Source: Bacteroidetes bacterium endosymbiont of Geopemphigus sp.
GTDB lineage: Bacteria > Bacteroidota > Bacteroidia > Flavobacteriales > Blattabacteriaceae
Assembly: GCF_002904345.1 (NCBI RefSeq)
Contig: NZ_PEIH01000004.1
Coordinates: 19,369-83,368, forward strand
Reading direction: 5' to 3'
Length of the DNA: 64,000 nucleotides
Of this stretch, positions 47,621-57,817 are shown piece after piece. How positions within the stretch are numbered: the first letter of the stretch is position 1; every line of letters begins with the position of its first letter. Made by a program: the position numbers and the translations under genes. Below the pieces are notes generated by a model, which was not told the origin of the DNA, did not search any database, and saw only the letters and a program-made list of their open reading frames with translations.

Positions 47621-48659
47621 TCTTCCATATTTGTAGCCCGGCGATAGGTATTTTCTTGCGTTACATAGCGTTTTTTTTCGTTTTAACTTCAAAAGAATTA
47701 CGCTTAAAGAGTACATTATAAAATGTACGAAGATAATTCTCACGAGTTATCAGTTTTTATTATTTCTTAAAAGAGCAAGTTTTCTTATAAAAAGAAGATT
47801 TCCGTAAACAAACGGCAAAAGGTTAAAGCAAAAATTTTCCCGCTTATAGCCATAAGACGCGATACCACATTCTCGTAAAAAAATATTTATTCATAATTAG
47901 GAATTATAATTATAAAAATTTATATAATTATATATAATATATTTTTTTATATACTTACTATAAAATATTATTAATTTTTATCATATAAAAATTTCTCGGG
48001 TTTTTCTTCAGAATCTGCCAATCCATAGGTAAGTAAAGTAGATAAAGAGAGAAGTCGATCCATTTCCGGGGAAAGGATAACCTCAAGGCTCTGCTGTGGC
48101 ATTTGAGTGTGTTTCTTACATAAGATTCGGATAAAGACAAATTTTTGTAAAAATGAAATAAACTGCAGAAACTACAAACAAAGCATTTCAATAAATCGGA
48201 AAAATAGTTTTGATATTAAAAATACAGATAAGCTTACTTAATAAACCTGTGTCTAGGATAAATGAAAAACAAGAACTTATAAAATAAGAGCATGAAATAG
48301 AAACAAGACAGGCATTAAAGTTCCATGGAGCATCAAAACGATCTTAAAGGGGTCTTTGCAAAGAAAGGGAGTTGAGAGATGAGTAACATTTAAATTTTAT
48401 AATTAAATAATTATATAATAATTAATTATTTAATATAACAAAAAATCTCCCATAAAGAGGTTTTTTGTGTTTATCATCTAGTTTGCATTACTTTTTAAGT
48501 CATATTTTATGGTAATTAACCGGATCATAGAATAAAATCATGACCATATGAGTGTTCGCTTCATAATCGAGTATATAGATATATCTAAAAGCGCCTGAGT
48601 TGAGCTTTGTGAAGATATAAGTTCTGTTGTGAAGCACGGGTTTTTCAAAAAATCCACTC
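47621..48659. other. AT-rich stretch, no gene
   Basis: No coding sequence is recognised. 47890-47960 and 48400-48440 are almost pure A/T with palindromic runs. At 48442-48470 the sequence AAAAAATCTC...GAGGTTTTTT can fold as a short U-tailed hairpin, possibly a relic terminator. Confidence 0.35.
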
Positions 48660-49280
48660 TCATATCTCATATTTATAGGAATCAGGTCTCATTTCGAAAT
48701 TTTCGAGATTGGGAAATCCATTATTGTAAGTGAGCTCAGTAGGGTACTTTTCGTCGTTTACAATCTCATACGTCCCATAATGTTGATTTTTTGTCATAGT
48801 CTTAAAGAATTTTACAGTCCGTTTTTCACCTTTTGTGTTTAACCACGAAAGGTTAATATGCCCTACTCTTTCATCTTTTCTTAGCTCTATTTTTTTGGCC
48901 GTGTATCTGAAACACCGCCCTCTTCCGAGAGGAATTTCCCTTCAGAGCTCATCTTATAGGCTCCGTTCAAAATTTCAGTTCCGTTTTCATAATTTTTATG
49001 GTTGAAAACTCTCGATTGATAGGAATTCTCTTTCTCGTTATATTTTATATTTAGTGCATTTTCAGAAATCGGCAAATTTTTACTTACCACATCTAAAGGT
49101 ATATTCATATCTACCTCTGACCAAGGTGTTATCCAACAGCAGCTTTTTTTATATCGAATTACGATATTTATTTGACTCATCTATAATAAACCTTTTTGAT
49201 AAGCTAATCTTGTGATCATTGTCATTTTTACATGAAACTACTATTAAAGATAGTGATAGAATCAAAAAACTCTTTTTCAT
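48660..49280 (-). pseudogene. Broken lipoprotein gene
   Basis: The ATG at 49280 begins MKKSFLILSLSLIVVSCKND, a lipoprotein signal peptide with its cysteine at position 17. Text then continues across a frameshift near 49170 into VDMNIPLDVVSKNLPISEN and FNHKNYENGTEILNGAYKMS. A second frameshift near 48890 leads into KIELRKDERVGHINLSWLNT and KFFKTMTKNQHYGTYEIVND, stopping at TGA 48660. Each part is fluent, so the lesions look recent. The intact product would be a surface or periplasmic lipoprotein of about 200 residues; no family is recognised. Confidence 0.55.
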
Positions 49281-49655
49281 AATTGTACAATATTTTTTTC
49301 ACAAATGTCAAAAATTTAAAGATGAATTATATTTTTCCCCGTTTGTATTCTTTTGATCTTTTTTAAGGTAAAGAAGTATTTAATATAACAGGTCTGCAAG
49401 GAAATTGCAGATAAATGGAGTTCGATTTTTCAAAAAGGGTATTAAAATATAAAATAAAGGAGCTCAAAAGCTAGAAAATATTGATTTTATGAATTCTTCT
49501 AAAATAAAACGCAAGATGAGCGTTCAGGGTTTTTATGGAATCAAATTGCCTGAACTTATTTCTCATCCCATCTGAGAGGGAAAGAATATTTCAAATATTA
49601 ATCGAATCTGTCGGAAGACAGATGTACTTTTGGTGAGATTATACGACTTAAGAAA
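49281..49655. other. Intergenic before rmuC
   Basis: About 375 bases. It holds a TACTTTTG box at 49625-49632, 23 bases before the rmuC ATG, as a likely -7 element. Nothing else is recognised. Confidence 0.4.
49625..49632 (+). promoter_or_regulatory. -7 box for rmuC (TACTTTTG)
   Basis: An exact TAnnTTTG match 23 bases upstream of the rmuC start. No TTTG at the expected -33 position. Confidence 0.35.
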
Positions 49656-50921
49656 ATGGAAATACTCTTTTATATACTTATTTCACTTGTAACGCTCTGC
49701 CTGATACTGCAGATTGTAATTTATTTGCAAATAAAAGAGTTAACTCCTTTAAAGAGTATTTCTGCGCGTATAGATCTTATGGGAAATCTCTTGATTAAAC
49801 TCGAATCTTGTTTTAAGGAAGAATTTGCGCTTCATCGCAGGGAATTTCACGAGGCCACCCGAGAGGGACGAAAAGAGCTTTCCGAATCGCTGATGCGATT
49901 TCGCCAACAACTCATGAGAGCGCTGGAGAAAGATATCAGCGCCTCAAGAGATTTGCAGCGGGAAAAGTTAGAGGATTTACAAAAAGAGCAGGAAAAGCTC
50001 ATTGCCGGCACTGAAAAAAAGCTCGAGCAGGTGCGTCAGACTGTAGATGAAAAACTTCAGAAAACCTTAAATGAGCGCTTAGGTCGCTCTTTCGAAGCTG
50101 TCGGTAAACAATTATCGGCCGTGCAAGAAGGCCTGGGCGAAATGCGCCATCTGGCGCAAGATGTCGGAGGATTAAAAAAAATTCTCAGCAACGTAAAAAT
50201 GCGCGGCGGCTTTGGCGAGATGCAACTCTCCATGCTTTTAGATCAGCTATTGGCGCCTGATCAATACCAAGCCAATATCATCACACGTAAGGGATCTTCC
50301 TTTACAGTGGAGTTTGCCATAAAACTACCCGGATTAGATAATCAAAGGCCTTTATGGCTTCCCATAGATGCTAAATTTCCAAAAGATGCTTACGAGCAAT
50401 TGCAGCAGGCTTATGATAATGTAGAAAGCAACTCTATCGAATCGGCCCAGAAAAATCTGGAAAACACCCTTAAGAAAATGGCGAGAGACATCAATGAGAA
50501 ATACCTCGATCCGCCACACACTACCGATTTTGGCATTCTCTTCCTGCCTTTTGAGAGCCTCTATGGAGAGGTGGTAAAAAAAGCCGCTTTGCTGGAAGAA
50601 CTACAACGTGTTCATAAGGTGGTGGTTACCGGCCCCACCACCTTAGCTGCTTTGCTCAATAGCCTTCAGATAGGCTTTCGCACTCTCGCCATTCAAAAAC
50701 GCAGCAGTCAGGTATGGGAGATCCTTAGCGCGGTAAAAACTGAGTTTGAAAAATTTGGCGGTATGCTTCAAAAAGCTCAGAACAATCTTCAGACAGCCTC
50801 GAATCAACTCGAAGAGGTTATGGGAAAACGCACGCGGGCTATCGAGAGAAAGCTTAAAAATATCGAAAGTTTTGAAGCCGTCGAACCTCAAAAAGTCCTT
50901 TCCGAGGCGGAAGAATTTTGA
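49656..50921 (+). CDS. rmuC: DNA recombination protein RmuC
   Basis: A 421-residue protein of the RmuC family, thought to be a nuclease that limits inverted-repeat recombination. An N-terminal membrane segment (about residues 4-25) is followed by a long coiled coil (about 30-150, rich in Glu, Lys and Arg). The RmuC core shows MRGGFGEMQLSMLLDQLLAP, WLPIDAKFPKDAYEQLQQAY, FGILFLPFESLYGEVVKK and VTGPTTLAALLNSLQIGFRT. ATG start, intact. It is convergent with thrC, with a 10-base gap. Confidence 0.93.
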   Translation: MEILFYILISLVTLCLILQIVIYLQIKELTPLKSISARIDLMGNLLIKLESCFKEEFALHRREFHEATREGRKELSESLMRFRQQLMRALEKDISASRDLQREKLEDLQKEQEKLIAGTEKKLEQVRQTVDEKLQKTLNERLGRSFEAVGKQLSAVQEGLGEMRHLAQDVGGLKKILSNVKMRGGFGEMQLSMLLDQLLAPDQYQANIITRKGSSFTVEFAIKLPGLDNQRPLWLPIDAKFPKDAYEQLQQAYDNVESNSIESAQKNLENTLKKMARDINEKYLDPPHTTDFGILFLPFESLYGEVVKKAALLEELQRVHKVVVTGPTTLAALLNSLQIGFRTLAIQKRSSQVWEILSAVKTEFEKFGGMLQKAQNNLQTASNQLEEVMGKRTRAIERKLKNIESFEAVEPQKVLSEAEEF

Positions 50922-50931
50922 GAGAAATCAT

Positions 50932-52245
50932 TCAACGCGTATCGAGTAAATAACTTCGAAAGTTTTCGTAATCCTTAGATAGTTTTTTCGCTTTTTTATG
51001 CTTTTTCATGAGATCCTTCAGCGCATCGGGCATAATTATTTCCTTGCGCAATTCTTCGGGGATTTTATCGATAAATTTTACCGGGTGGGCCGTTTCAAGA
51101 AATACCCCGAGAGCAGAGGGCTCTTGATTTTTTCTCTTTAAGTACCGTTGTAGACCCAGATAACCCACTGCTCCATGAGGATCGAGCATATAAGCTTTGT
51201 CTTTCCAGATATTTTGTATAGCCTCAATGGTCTGTGGATCCGTGAAACGATAAGCCGACATGCTATTTTGCAAATCTTTAAAGTCAGGATACAATTCCAG
51301 AATCCGAACAAAATTACTCGGATCAGCTACGTCCATAGCGTTAGAAAGAGTAGTTCGCGCCGTTTTTGGTTCATATACCCCATTTTCCATAAAACGCGGT
51401 ATGGTATCGTTACTATTTGTAGAGGCAACAAAATGCTCAATGGGAAGCCCCATTTGAGCCGCCAGTATACCGGCGCATAAATTTCCAAAATTCCCGCTGG
51501 GAACGGAAAAAATGATTTTCTTATCAGATGATTTCTCCATCAATGAACGGTAAGCGATAAAATAGTAAAACATCTGCGGTAACCATCGCGCTACATTAAT
51601 GGAATTTGCTGAGGTAAGCGAGCGCTTTTTTTGCAATTCCTTATCAAGGAAAGCACATTTGACTAAATTTTGGCAATCATCAAAATTGCCCTCTATCTCC
51701 AGGGTCTCTATATTCCCTCCAAGGGTTGTGAGCTGCTTTTCTTGCAACTCGCTTACCTTTCCCGATGGATAGAGAATCACTACTTTTACTTTCGGAACTT
51801 TATAAAACCCTCTTGCCACGGCGCCTCCGGTATCTCCTGAGGTAGCTACCAAGACGGTGACGGGCGCTGAATTTTTCTCTTGAAAATGACCCAAACAGCC
51901 TGCCATAAATGCAGCGCCTACATCTTTAAAAGCCAGCGTTGGGCCGTGAAAGAGCTCCAGGGAATGGATGTCCTCATCTATGGAAATTAACGGAAAAGGG
52001 AAATTAAGGGTTTTTTCAATAATTCCCCGAAGGACTTCTTTACTAAAGGTATTCTGAACGTAAGGATAAATGACTTGAAAAGCAAGTTCATGTATTTCAT
52101 ACTCTGAAAGATTATGAATAATTCTCCGCGAGAGCTTTGGAATACTCTCAGGAAAATACAAGCCTTTATCCGGAGCCAGTCCTCTATTGACCGCTTCTTG
52201 AAAGCTTACACGGTGGCGCGAATTGTTTAGGCTAAAATACAACAT
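50932..52245 (-). CDS. thrC: Threonine synthase
   Basis: The last step of threonine synthesis: O-phosphohomoserine to threonine, PLP-dependent. The 437 residues match the bacterial long form. Landmarks: ELFHGPTLAFKDVGAAFMAG (PLP lysine in AFKD), VATSGDTGGAVARGFYKVPK (phosphate-binding loop), TSANSINVARWLPQMFYYF and FSVPSGNFGNLCAGILAAQM. ATG start. It lies 49 bases downstream of thrB and completes thrA-thrB-thrC. Confidence 0.95.
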   Translation of the reverse strand: MLYFSLNNSRHRVSFQEAVNRGLAPDKGLYFPESIPKLSRRIIHNLSEYEIHELAFQVIYPYVQNTFSKEVLRGIIEKTLNFPFPLISIDEDIHSLELFHGPTLAFKDVGAAFMAGCLGHFQEKNSAPVTVLVATSGDTGGAVARGFYKVPKVKVVILYPSGKVSELQEKQLTTLGGNIETLEIEGNFDDCQNLVKCAFLDKELQKKRSLTSANSINVARWLPQMFYYFIAYRSLMEKSSDKKIIFSVPSGNFGNLCAGILAAQMGLPIEHFVASTNSNDTIPRFMENGVYEPKTARTTLSNAMDVADPSNFVRILELYPDFKDLQNSMSAYRFTDPQTIEAIQNIWKDKAYMLDPHGAVGYLGLQRYLKRKNQEPSALGVFLETAHPVKFIDKIPEELRKEIIMPDALKDLMKKHKKAKKLSKDYENFRSYLLDTR

Positions 52246-52294
52246 GTTCGTTTACTATTTAGAGTGCTTATATGTGTTTGAAGATTATGTTAAG

Positions 52295-53239
52295 TCAATT
52301 TATAAATTCCCATTTAACCCCTTGTCGATTAACAGGAGAGAGATAAATTTTGTAGTCCACGCCTAGTTTTGCGTAGATCTTATCCATACGCGAGGCGATA
52401 ATTCGCGCCTTTTCCTTTCCCTTACTTAGCATAAATACCGAAGGGCCAGAACCTGAAATACCTCCGCCAAGAGCTCCTGAGGCTTTGCATTCTATTTTAA
52501 GCTCCTGAAAAGCGGGAATTAGTATAGAGCGTATGGGCTCTACGATAAAATCTTCCAAGGAACGGCTGATAAGAGAATAGTCTTCCAGGTAAAGACCCGC
52601 TACCAGCGCCCCTACATTCCCCCATTGCCGAATGGCATCGTTCATCAAGACCTTTTTCTTTAAAATTTCTCTTGCCTCAGAGGTTTTGATCTCTATCTTC
52701 GGATGAAGAACCGTGGCCCAAAGTTCTTCAGGTGTATGAAGCGCGATAATATCTAAAGGAAGATAGCTTCTTACAAGAGTAAAGCCACCCATAATAGCGG
52801 GCGCTACATTGTCCGCATGGGCGCTTCCGCTGGCCAGCCGCTCTCCTTCCATGGCAAAGCGCACCAGTTCAATAGGTGTAAAGGGCTCTCCAAACAAAAC
52901 GTTGGCGCCTACCACAGCCCCCGCGGCGCTAGCGGCGCTTGAGCCGATGCCGCTTCCGGGCTGAATATTTTTAAATATCTCCACCTCCAGGCCTTCCTTG
53001 CAATTTGGCAATTGACGCAGAAAATTTTTCAAGGCTACGCCTGCTACGTTCAGATCGGGATCTCTCGAGAGATCCGCTCCATGAATTTTGTGAATATATA
53101 CTCCCATCCGCTGCGATTTTCTGAGAATGATCTCATCGCCGGGCTCTTCCAGAGCTAGACCGATGACATCAAAGCCACACGATACGTTGGCAATGGTAGC
53201 GGGAGCAAATATTTTAACGCCCTTCTTCATAGATCTCAC
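52295..53239 (-). CDS. thrB: Homoserine kinase
   Basis: A GHMP-family kinase of 314 residues that phosphorylates homoserine with ATP. The glycine-rich ATP loop NIQPGSGIGSSAASAAGAVV lies near residues 90-109; the opening KIFAPATIANVSCGFDVIGL and the C-terminal GGGISGSGPSVFMLSKG are typical. The frame opens with GTG at 53239 overlapping the thrA TGA (GTGA); an ATG three codons on (53230) is an equally good start. The overlap means tight coupling to thrA. Confidence 0.94.
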   Translation of the reverse strand: MRSMKKGVKIFAPATIANVSCGFDVIGLALEEPGDEIILRKSQRMGVYIHKIHGADLSRDPDLNVAGVALKNFLRQLPNCKEGLEVEIFKNIQPGSGIGSSAASAAGAVVGANVLFGEPFTPIELVRFAMEGERLASGSAHADNVAPAIMGGFTLVRSYLPLDIIALHTPEELWATVLHPKIEIKTSEAREILKKKVLMNDAIRQWGNVGALVAGLYLEDYSLISRSLEDFIVEPIRSILIPAFQELKIECKASGALGGGISGSGPSVFMLSKGKEKARIIASRMDKIYAKLGVDYKIYLSPVNRQGVKWEFIN

Positions 53240-55683
53240 CTAGAAGCCTTGATGATGTCCGAGAATATTCCAGAAGCAGTTACTTCTGCGCCGGCGCCGG
53301 CGCCTTTGACAATCAAGGGCTGTTCGGCATAGCGTTGTGTAGTATAAAGGATCATGTTATCTTTACCTTCGAGCTGATAAAAAGGATGCTCAACTCCTAT
53401 GGCCTGCAATCCTACCGAGGCCTTTCCATGCTCATATTTAGCCATAAAGCGCAAACGCTTTCCGTTGTTCTCAGCTTCTTCACGTAATTTCACGAAATGA
53501 TTCTCATACCGGACCATCGATTTATAAAAATCCTCTACGCTTTTAGCTTTTTCACAAGCTTCAGGAAGGAACGATTTTTGAATAATATCGTCCAGTTCTA
53601 TAGACTCTCCGCATTCTCGTACCAGGATAAGAATTTTCCTCATGACATCTATACCGCTTAAGTCGATACGCGGATCAGGTTCTGTATATCCCTTTTCCTG
53701 AGCTTCATGAACAGTATCGGCAAAGGTGCGATCTGCTTTAAAATTATTAAAAATAAAGTTGAGACTTCCTGATAAAACCGCTTCTATGAGGTGAATCTTA
53801 TCCCCGCTATGGACCAGATCGTTTAAAGTACTGATAATGGGCAGACCTGCGCCTACATTGGTTTCAAAAAAGAAAGGAGCATTGAAATAGCGCGCTAAAT
53901 TTTTCAGATTTTTATAGGATTCATAAGAAGAAGCACAGGCAATTTTATTGCAAGTGATCACTCCGATTCCTTTTGCGAGAAATTGAGCATAGGTACCAGC
54001 TAGCTCTTCACTGGCGGTATTGTCTACGAAAACGCTATTGCGTAAGTTTAAGGAATAGATTTTTTTGATAAAATTTTCCAGCGCCATCGGCTCTCCGTAT
54101 TTTAAGCTTTTCTGCCAGTTGCCGAGATCCATGCCCAGCTCTTCAAAATACATATTTTTGCTATTAGCAAGTCCGATAATTCTGATTTGCAATTTCAGCT
54201 CTTTTATCAGATGATCTCTCTGCCGGGAGAGCTGCTCGAGCAGCTTTCTTCCTACCTGACCCGCGCCAACTACAAAGAGATTGATCTGTTTAGCAGGTCT
54301 TTCAAAAAAGATTTCATGAAGTATGTTTAAAGCCTTCTTGAAATTGTTTTTTGCAATGACGGCTGAGATATTTTTCTCATTAGATCCTTGTGCTATAGCT
54401 CGTATGTTGATACTATTTTTACCCAAGGCGCTAAACATTCTTCCCGAAGTACCATGCGTGTTTTTCATATCATCTCCTATAACGGCTATAATGCACAAAT
54501 CTTTTTCCACCGAAACCGGCAAGATACGTTTCTGATAAATTTCTTCCGCAAACTCGCTATCTATACCGCTCTTAGCCTTCAATAAATCGTTTTCTTTTAT
54601 GCCTACCGTAATGGAATGCTCTGAGGAGCTTTGCGTGATAAAAATTACGTTAATTTTTTGGTAAGCCAAAGTGGCGAAAAGACGCTTGGAATATCCTGGT
54701 ATACCGATCATTCCGCTACCTTCAAGGGTAAGAAGTACCAGATTCTGTATGCCAGATATACCGGTAACCACAGGTTTGGTTAACTGCATATTATGTTCAG
54801 CTATACAAGTTCCTTTTTCTGAAGGGACAAAGGTATTTTTGATAAAAACAGGAATACGTCTTTCCATAACGGGTTGCAGCGTCGGCGGATAGATCACCTT
54901 AGCGCCAAAGTGGGAAAGTTCCATAGCCTCTTTATAAGAGAGATTTTCAATGGTAAAAGCTTGAGAGACTATCTTGGGGTCTGCGGTCATCATGCCGTTT
55001 ACATCGGTCCATATCTCCAATGCGTCAGCTCTAAGCGCCGCCGCTACGATAGCCGCGCTATAGTCTGAACCACCGCGTCCGAGAGTAGTGGTCTCATGCT
55101 CGGCCGATGCCGCTATGAAGCCCGGCATCACCACATAAGGGGTAGACTCTCTTGAGAAAAAATCCTGAATACGACCGTAGCTATTGATAAGATCTACCTG
55201 CGCACTTCCATAGTATTCATCAGTAATGATAAGCTCACGACTGTCTTTCCAGCTGGCTTTAAAGCCCGATTCTTTTAATTTTTCGCTTATAAGGTAAGAA
55301 GAAATGAGCTCTCCAAAGCTCATAATCTTATCGAGTGAACGTCTGGAGAGCTCTAGCACGTGAAAGATACTATCACAAAAGATTTCCAGAGCATTAAAAT
55401 ATTTTTTCGTTCGACTGATTAAATGGCTTTGATGAGCGACGGAGAAGAGCTCACGTATGGCGCTCATATGCTTCATCTCGATTTCTTCGAGCAAAGTGCA
55501 GTATTTTTCATCCTTTTGAGCAGCGAGTTTACCGCATGTAACCAACATATCCGTAACGCCTCCAAGTGCTGAAACTATTATAACGTAACGGTGGGTTGAA
55601 TTTTGGTCTTTAAGGATTTTACAAATTTGCTTTATAGAACAAGGATTACCTACAGAAGTGCCCCCAAATTTAAGAACTTTCAT
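53236..55683 (-). CDS. thrA: Bifunctional aspartokinase / homoserine dehydrogenase
   Basis: About 815 residues catalysing the first and third steps from aspartate to homoserine. The kinase domain begins MKVLKFGGTSVGNPCSIKQI and includes TTLGRGGSDYSAAIVAAALR. Two ACT-type regulatory segments follow near residues 310-450 (threonine feedback in known homologues). The dehydrogenase domain has VVGAGQVGRKLLEQL and GYTEPDPRIDLSGIDVMRKI. I chose the ATG at 55683 because it gives the family start; an ATG nine codons earlier (55710) lies directly after the U-run of a leader hairpin and is less likely. No lesions. Confidence 0.94.
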   Translation of the reverse strand: MKVLKFGGTSVGNPCSIKQICKILKDQNSTHRYVIIVSALGGVTDMLVTCGKLAAQKDEKYCTLLEEIEMKHMSAIRELFSVAHQSHLISRTKKYFNALEIFCDSIFHVLELSRRSLDKIMSFGELISSYLISEKLKESGFKASWKDSRELIITDEYYGSAQVDLINSYGRIQDFFSRESTPYVVMPGFIAASAEHETTTLGRGGSDYSAAIVAAALRADALEIWTDVNGMMTADPKIVSQAFTIENLSYKEAMELSHFGAKVIYPPTLQPVMERRIPVFIKNTFVPSEKGTCIAEHNMQLTKPVVTGISGIQNLVLLTLEGSGMIGIPGYSKRLFATLAYQKINVIFITQSSSEHSITVGIKENDLLKAKSGIDSEFAEEIYQKRILPVSVEKDLCIIAVIGDDMKNTHGTSGRMFSALGKNSINIRAIAQGSNEKNISAVIAKNNFKKALNILHEIFFERPAKQINLFVVGAGQVGRKLLEQLSRQRDHLIKELKLQIRIIGLANSKNMYFEELGMDLGNWQKSLKYGEPMALENFIKKIYSLNLRNSVFVDNTASEELAGTYAQFLAKGIGVITCNKIACASSYESYKNLKNLARYFNAPFFFETNVGAGLPIISTLNDLVHSGDKIHLIEAVLSGSLNFIFNNFKADRTFADTVHEAQEKGYTEPDPRIDLSGIDVMRKILILVRECGESIELDDIIQKSFLPEACEKAKSVEDFYKSMVRYENHFVKLREEAENNGKRLRFMAKYEHGKASVGLQAIGVEHPFYQLEGKDNMILYTTQRYAEQPLIVKGAGAGAEVTASGIFSDIIKASR

Positions 55684-55714
55684 ATTTCTTTGGAAATTTT
55701 TTAACAACATATCT

Positions 55715-55746
55715 AAAAAAGCTCTTCTTTACGCTAGTAAGAGAGC
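55715..55746 (-). promoter_or_regulatory. U-tailed hairpin in the thrA leader (candidate attenuator)
   Basis: On the minus strand GCTCT(55746-55742)...AGAGC(55725-55721), with an inner TTAC/GTAA stem and TAGC loop, is followed at once by TTTTTT (55720-55715). This is an intrinsic-terminator shape between the -7 box at 55756-55763 and thrA. No leader peptide fits in front of it. It may attenuate the operon, or it may be the relic terminator of a lost upstream gene. Confidence 0.45.
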
Positions 55747-55755
55747 GTAGAAAGA

Positions 55756-55763
55756 CAAATATA
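55756..55763 (-). promoter_or_regulatory. -7 box for thrABC (TATATTTG)
   Basis: An exact TAnnTTTG match on the minus strand, 73 bases before the preferred thrA ATG and about 10 bases before the leader hairpin. No convincing -33 box. The 55764-56034 stretch beyond it has no gene. Confidence 0.4.
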
Positions 55764-56034
55764 GTGATATTTTGCCTCTCTTTCAGCGAGATTTTATTCA
55801 TACGAGCGACTTTAATATATTTAAGTTTACAGGTACCGTGCGATGAATTTTCAGCAAAATGGGATCAAAAATTATAAACTTTAAGGTAAAATTTGTCAAT
55901 GTTATTATGAATCTGAGATTTATTTAGATCTTGCTTACTTTTTAAAACATACCAAATAAATAGTCAATCCTTAAGGATAAGGATTTATTTTAGGAATTGA
56001 GAGGGAATTTGTAGGATTATGTAACTACATAGTC

Positions 56035-57308
56035 TTAGTTGGATAAAAAGAGCTCATAGATTTTGATACAAAAATTCATACGCTTGATGAAGTTGAATGC
56101 CACTGCTGCCAAAAGCGCGTTGATCAAGTCTACCGATTTTCCTTTTAGGTAGTTCCTTACCATGCAAGAGGACTTCATATGCCCAATTATTGGTTCTATG
56201 GTGGATCTACCGCTGCATTGTTTTCTTCTTTTATCTCGTTGATACCTATTTAATCCCTTATTCTTCAATGGATTGTGTTTGATCAGCCTGATCTTTTCTA
56301 AACCTTTAGCTCCTGTGTATCCCCTGTCGGCTAACACATATTTGAACCGCTTTTCGGTCATTATTTCCACATACGCTAACGTAGGTAGCATAGTTATACT
56401 ATCGTGTAGATTCCCTCTAAATGAGGCTATTCCTATTACTACTTTACTCCCGGGAAGTGTAGTTATTCCTATCTTGTTTCCAAATTCATATGGCTTGTGA
56501 GCTTTCACTATGCATGATACACTTGGCTCATGCAAACTGTATACTTTGTGCTTACTCTCTCGCTGCTGACTGAGTACTTTATGCAATAGCGATGATACCC
56601 TCTCCTCAGGGGTAAGCGATCGGTTTTGAGTTTCGAGCGCAAGTCTCTATAGAGACGTCCGGATATTGTTTTGAACTTCTTACCAACCTTTTTGGCTTCT
56701 TTGAACCGATGTGAATGACAACCCAAACGAAGCTGTACCTGCAACTCAGGGTAATACTGTAACTCTTCCTCAAGCTAATATTCTCTTGTTGAACTATCTT
56801 CCAGAATTTCTTTATGATTTTTGTATGCAATTTATTGTCTGTTGGGTAGGTGATGTTCCTTTCTTGCACCCTTGAATCCACTAACACTGTTTTACTTTAT
56901 TTGACTTTTTGTTGAAACAAAGCAATACTCTGTTTAAACAATTTCTCTATACCCTAAGGATCCAGAAGCTTACGAAAATGCACCAGATCACCGGGATCAC
57001 AAAGAAGACGCCACTGAAAAGGACGCTAATCCACAGAAATATTGGAAATAAAGATCGCTTACAAAAAAAACATCGTGAGCTTCATCACTCAAATTATAAA
57101 CTTGCTTTAAAATGAGAAATCCGGACATTAGGTGAACGGGCTTGGACTGAGACCCATAGTAGGATACAAAGAGTGCAAATATTTTTTTCATGGATTTTCA
57201 ATCTATAGCGTCTCCCAATTTTACTAATTTATAGGAGAGGTCAATAAATTCTTTCAGTAGTAGTTTAAAGAGGTTGTATTGATTTTTATTAGCTGATTTT
57301 CTTAGCAT
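56035..57308 (-). pseudogene. Broken IS5-like transposase
   Basis: Transposase text in order on the minus strand: from the ATG at 57308 MLRKSANKNQYNLFKLLLKE; LVKLGDAID followed by TGA where Trp is expected; LMSGFLILKQVYNLSDEAHD and LYFQYFCG; CDPGDLVHFRKLLD; VQERNITYPTDNKLHTKIIK; SLHEPSVSCIVKAHKPYEFG; YVLADRGYTGAKGLEKI (second DDE acid); STIEPIIGHMKSSCMVRNYL (the Glu motif); and FIKRMNFCIKIYELFLSN at the end. It is nearly full length with at least five frameshifts or stops, so it is dead but not old. I could not find terminal inverted repeats by eye. The family call is from the YFQYFCG and IEPxIGHxK motifs. Confidence 0.85.
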
Positions 57309-57817
57309 TTTTTGTAAGCTTTTGACCTAATTTACCTTTTTTCTTGCATTTTTTACCCCTTTTTTCGCTCTATTTTTATCTCATATATCTTTGATAGTAA
57401 AGATATTATAACTGTTCTTAAATATCAACTAAATAATAAAATAACGCTCATGGGGTGACTTATTATTTTAAATAATTAGACCATTATTTAAACCTTTCTT
57501 TTAAAAATCGATGAAAAAAAATAAAAACTTCTCATCATATACAATGAATAAATTGTATCGCGAGCCGCAAGATTTCACGGTTGAGAACAATCTGTATGCT
57601 AAAAAACAAGCTTTTAAAAGCGATGAAATTTTAAAATATAAATGACCGAAGTAAAGAAAATGATATAGACTTGTCAAACGTCTATTTCTTCAAAATTTGG
57701 ACAAAGAAAGATGAGTGAGTTCCTTAATTCAGAAAAAAGAAAATAAGACTGAAACCTCTGCCGTAAACCTCATATTAGTTTTCATAAAATGCCAATGCTT
57801 TTTTATAGGCGTTATAT
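57309..57817. other. Intergenic, nothing recognised
   Basis: About 510 AT-rich bases between the transposase fossil and the clc fossil. Short plus-strand frames lack family features. Confidence 0.35.

Noticed and set aside
57190-57308. TGA in place of Trp in the transposase, hinting at a recoded stop
   Set aside because: Many intact genes here end in TGA (icd, thrA, rnhA) and use TGG for Trp. The TGA sits in a gene with several other lesions, so it is a plain nonsense mutation.
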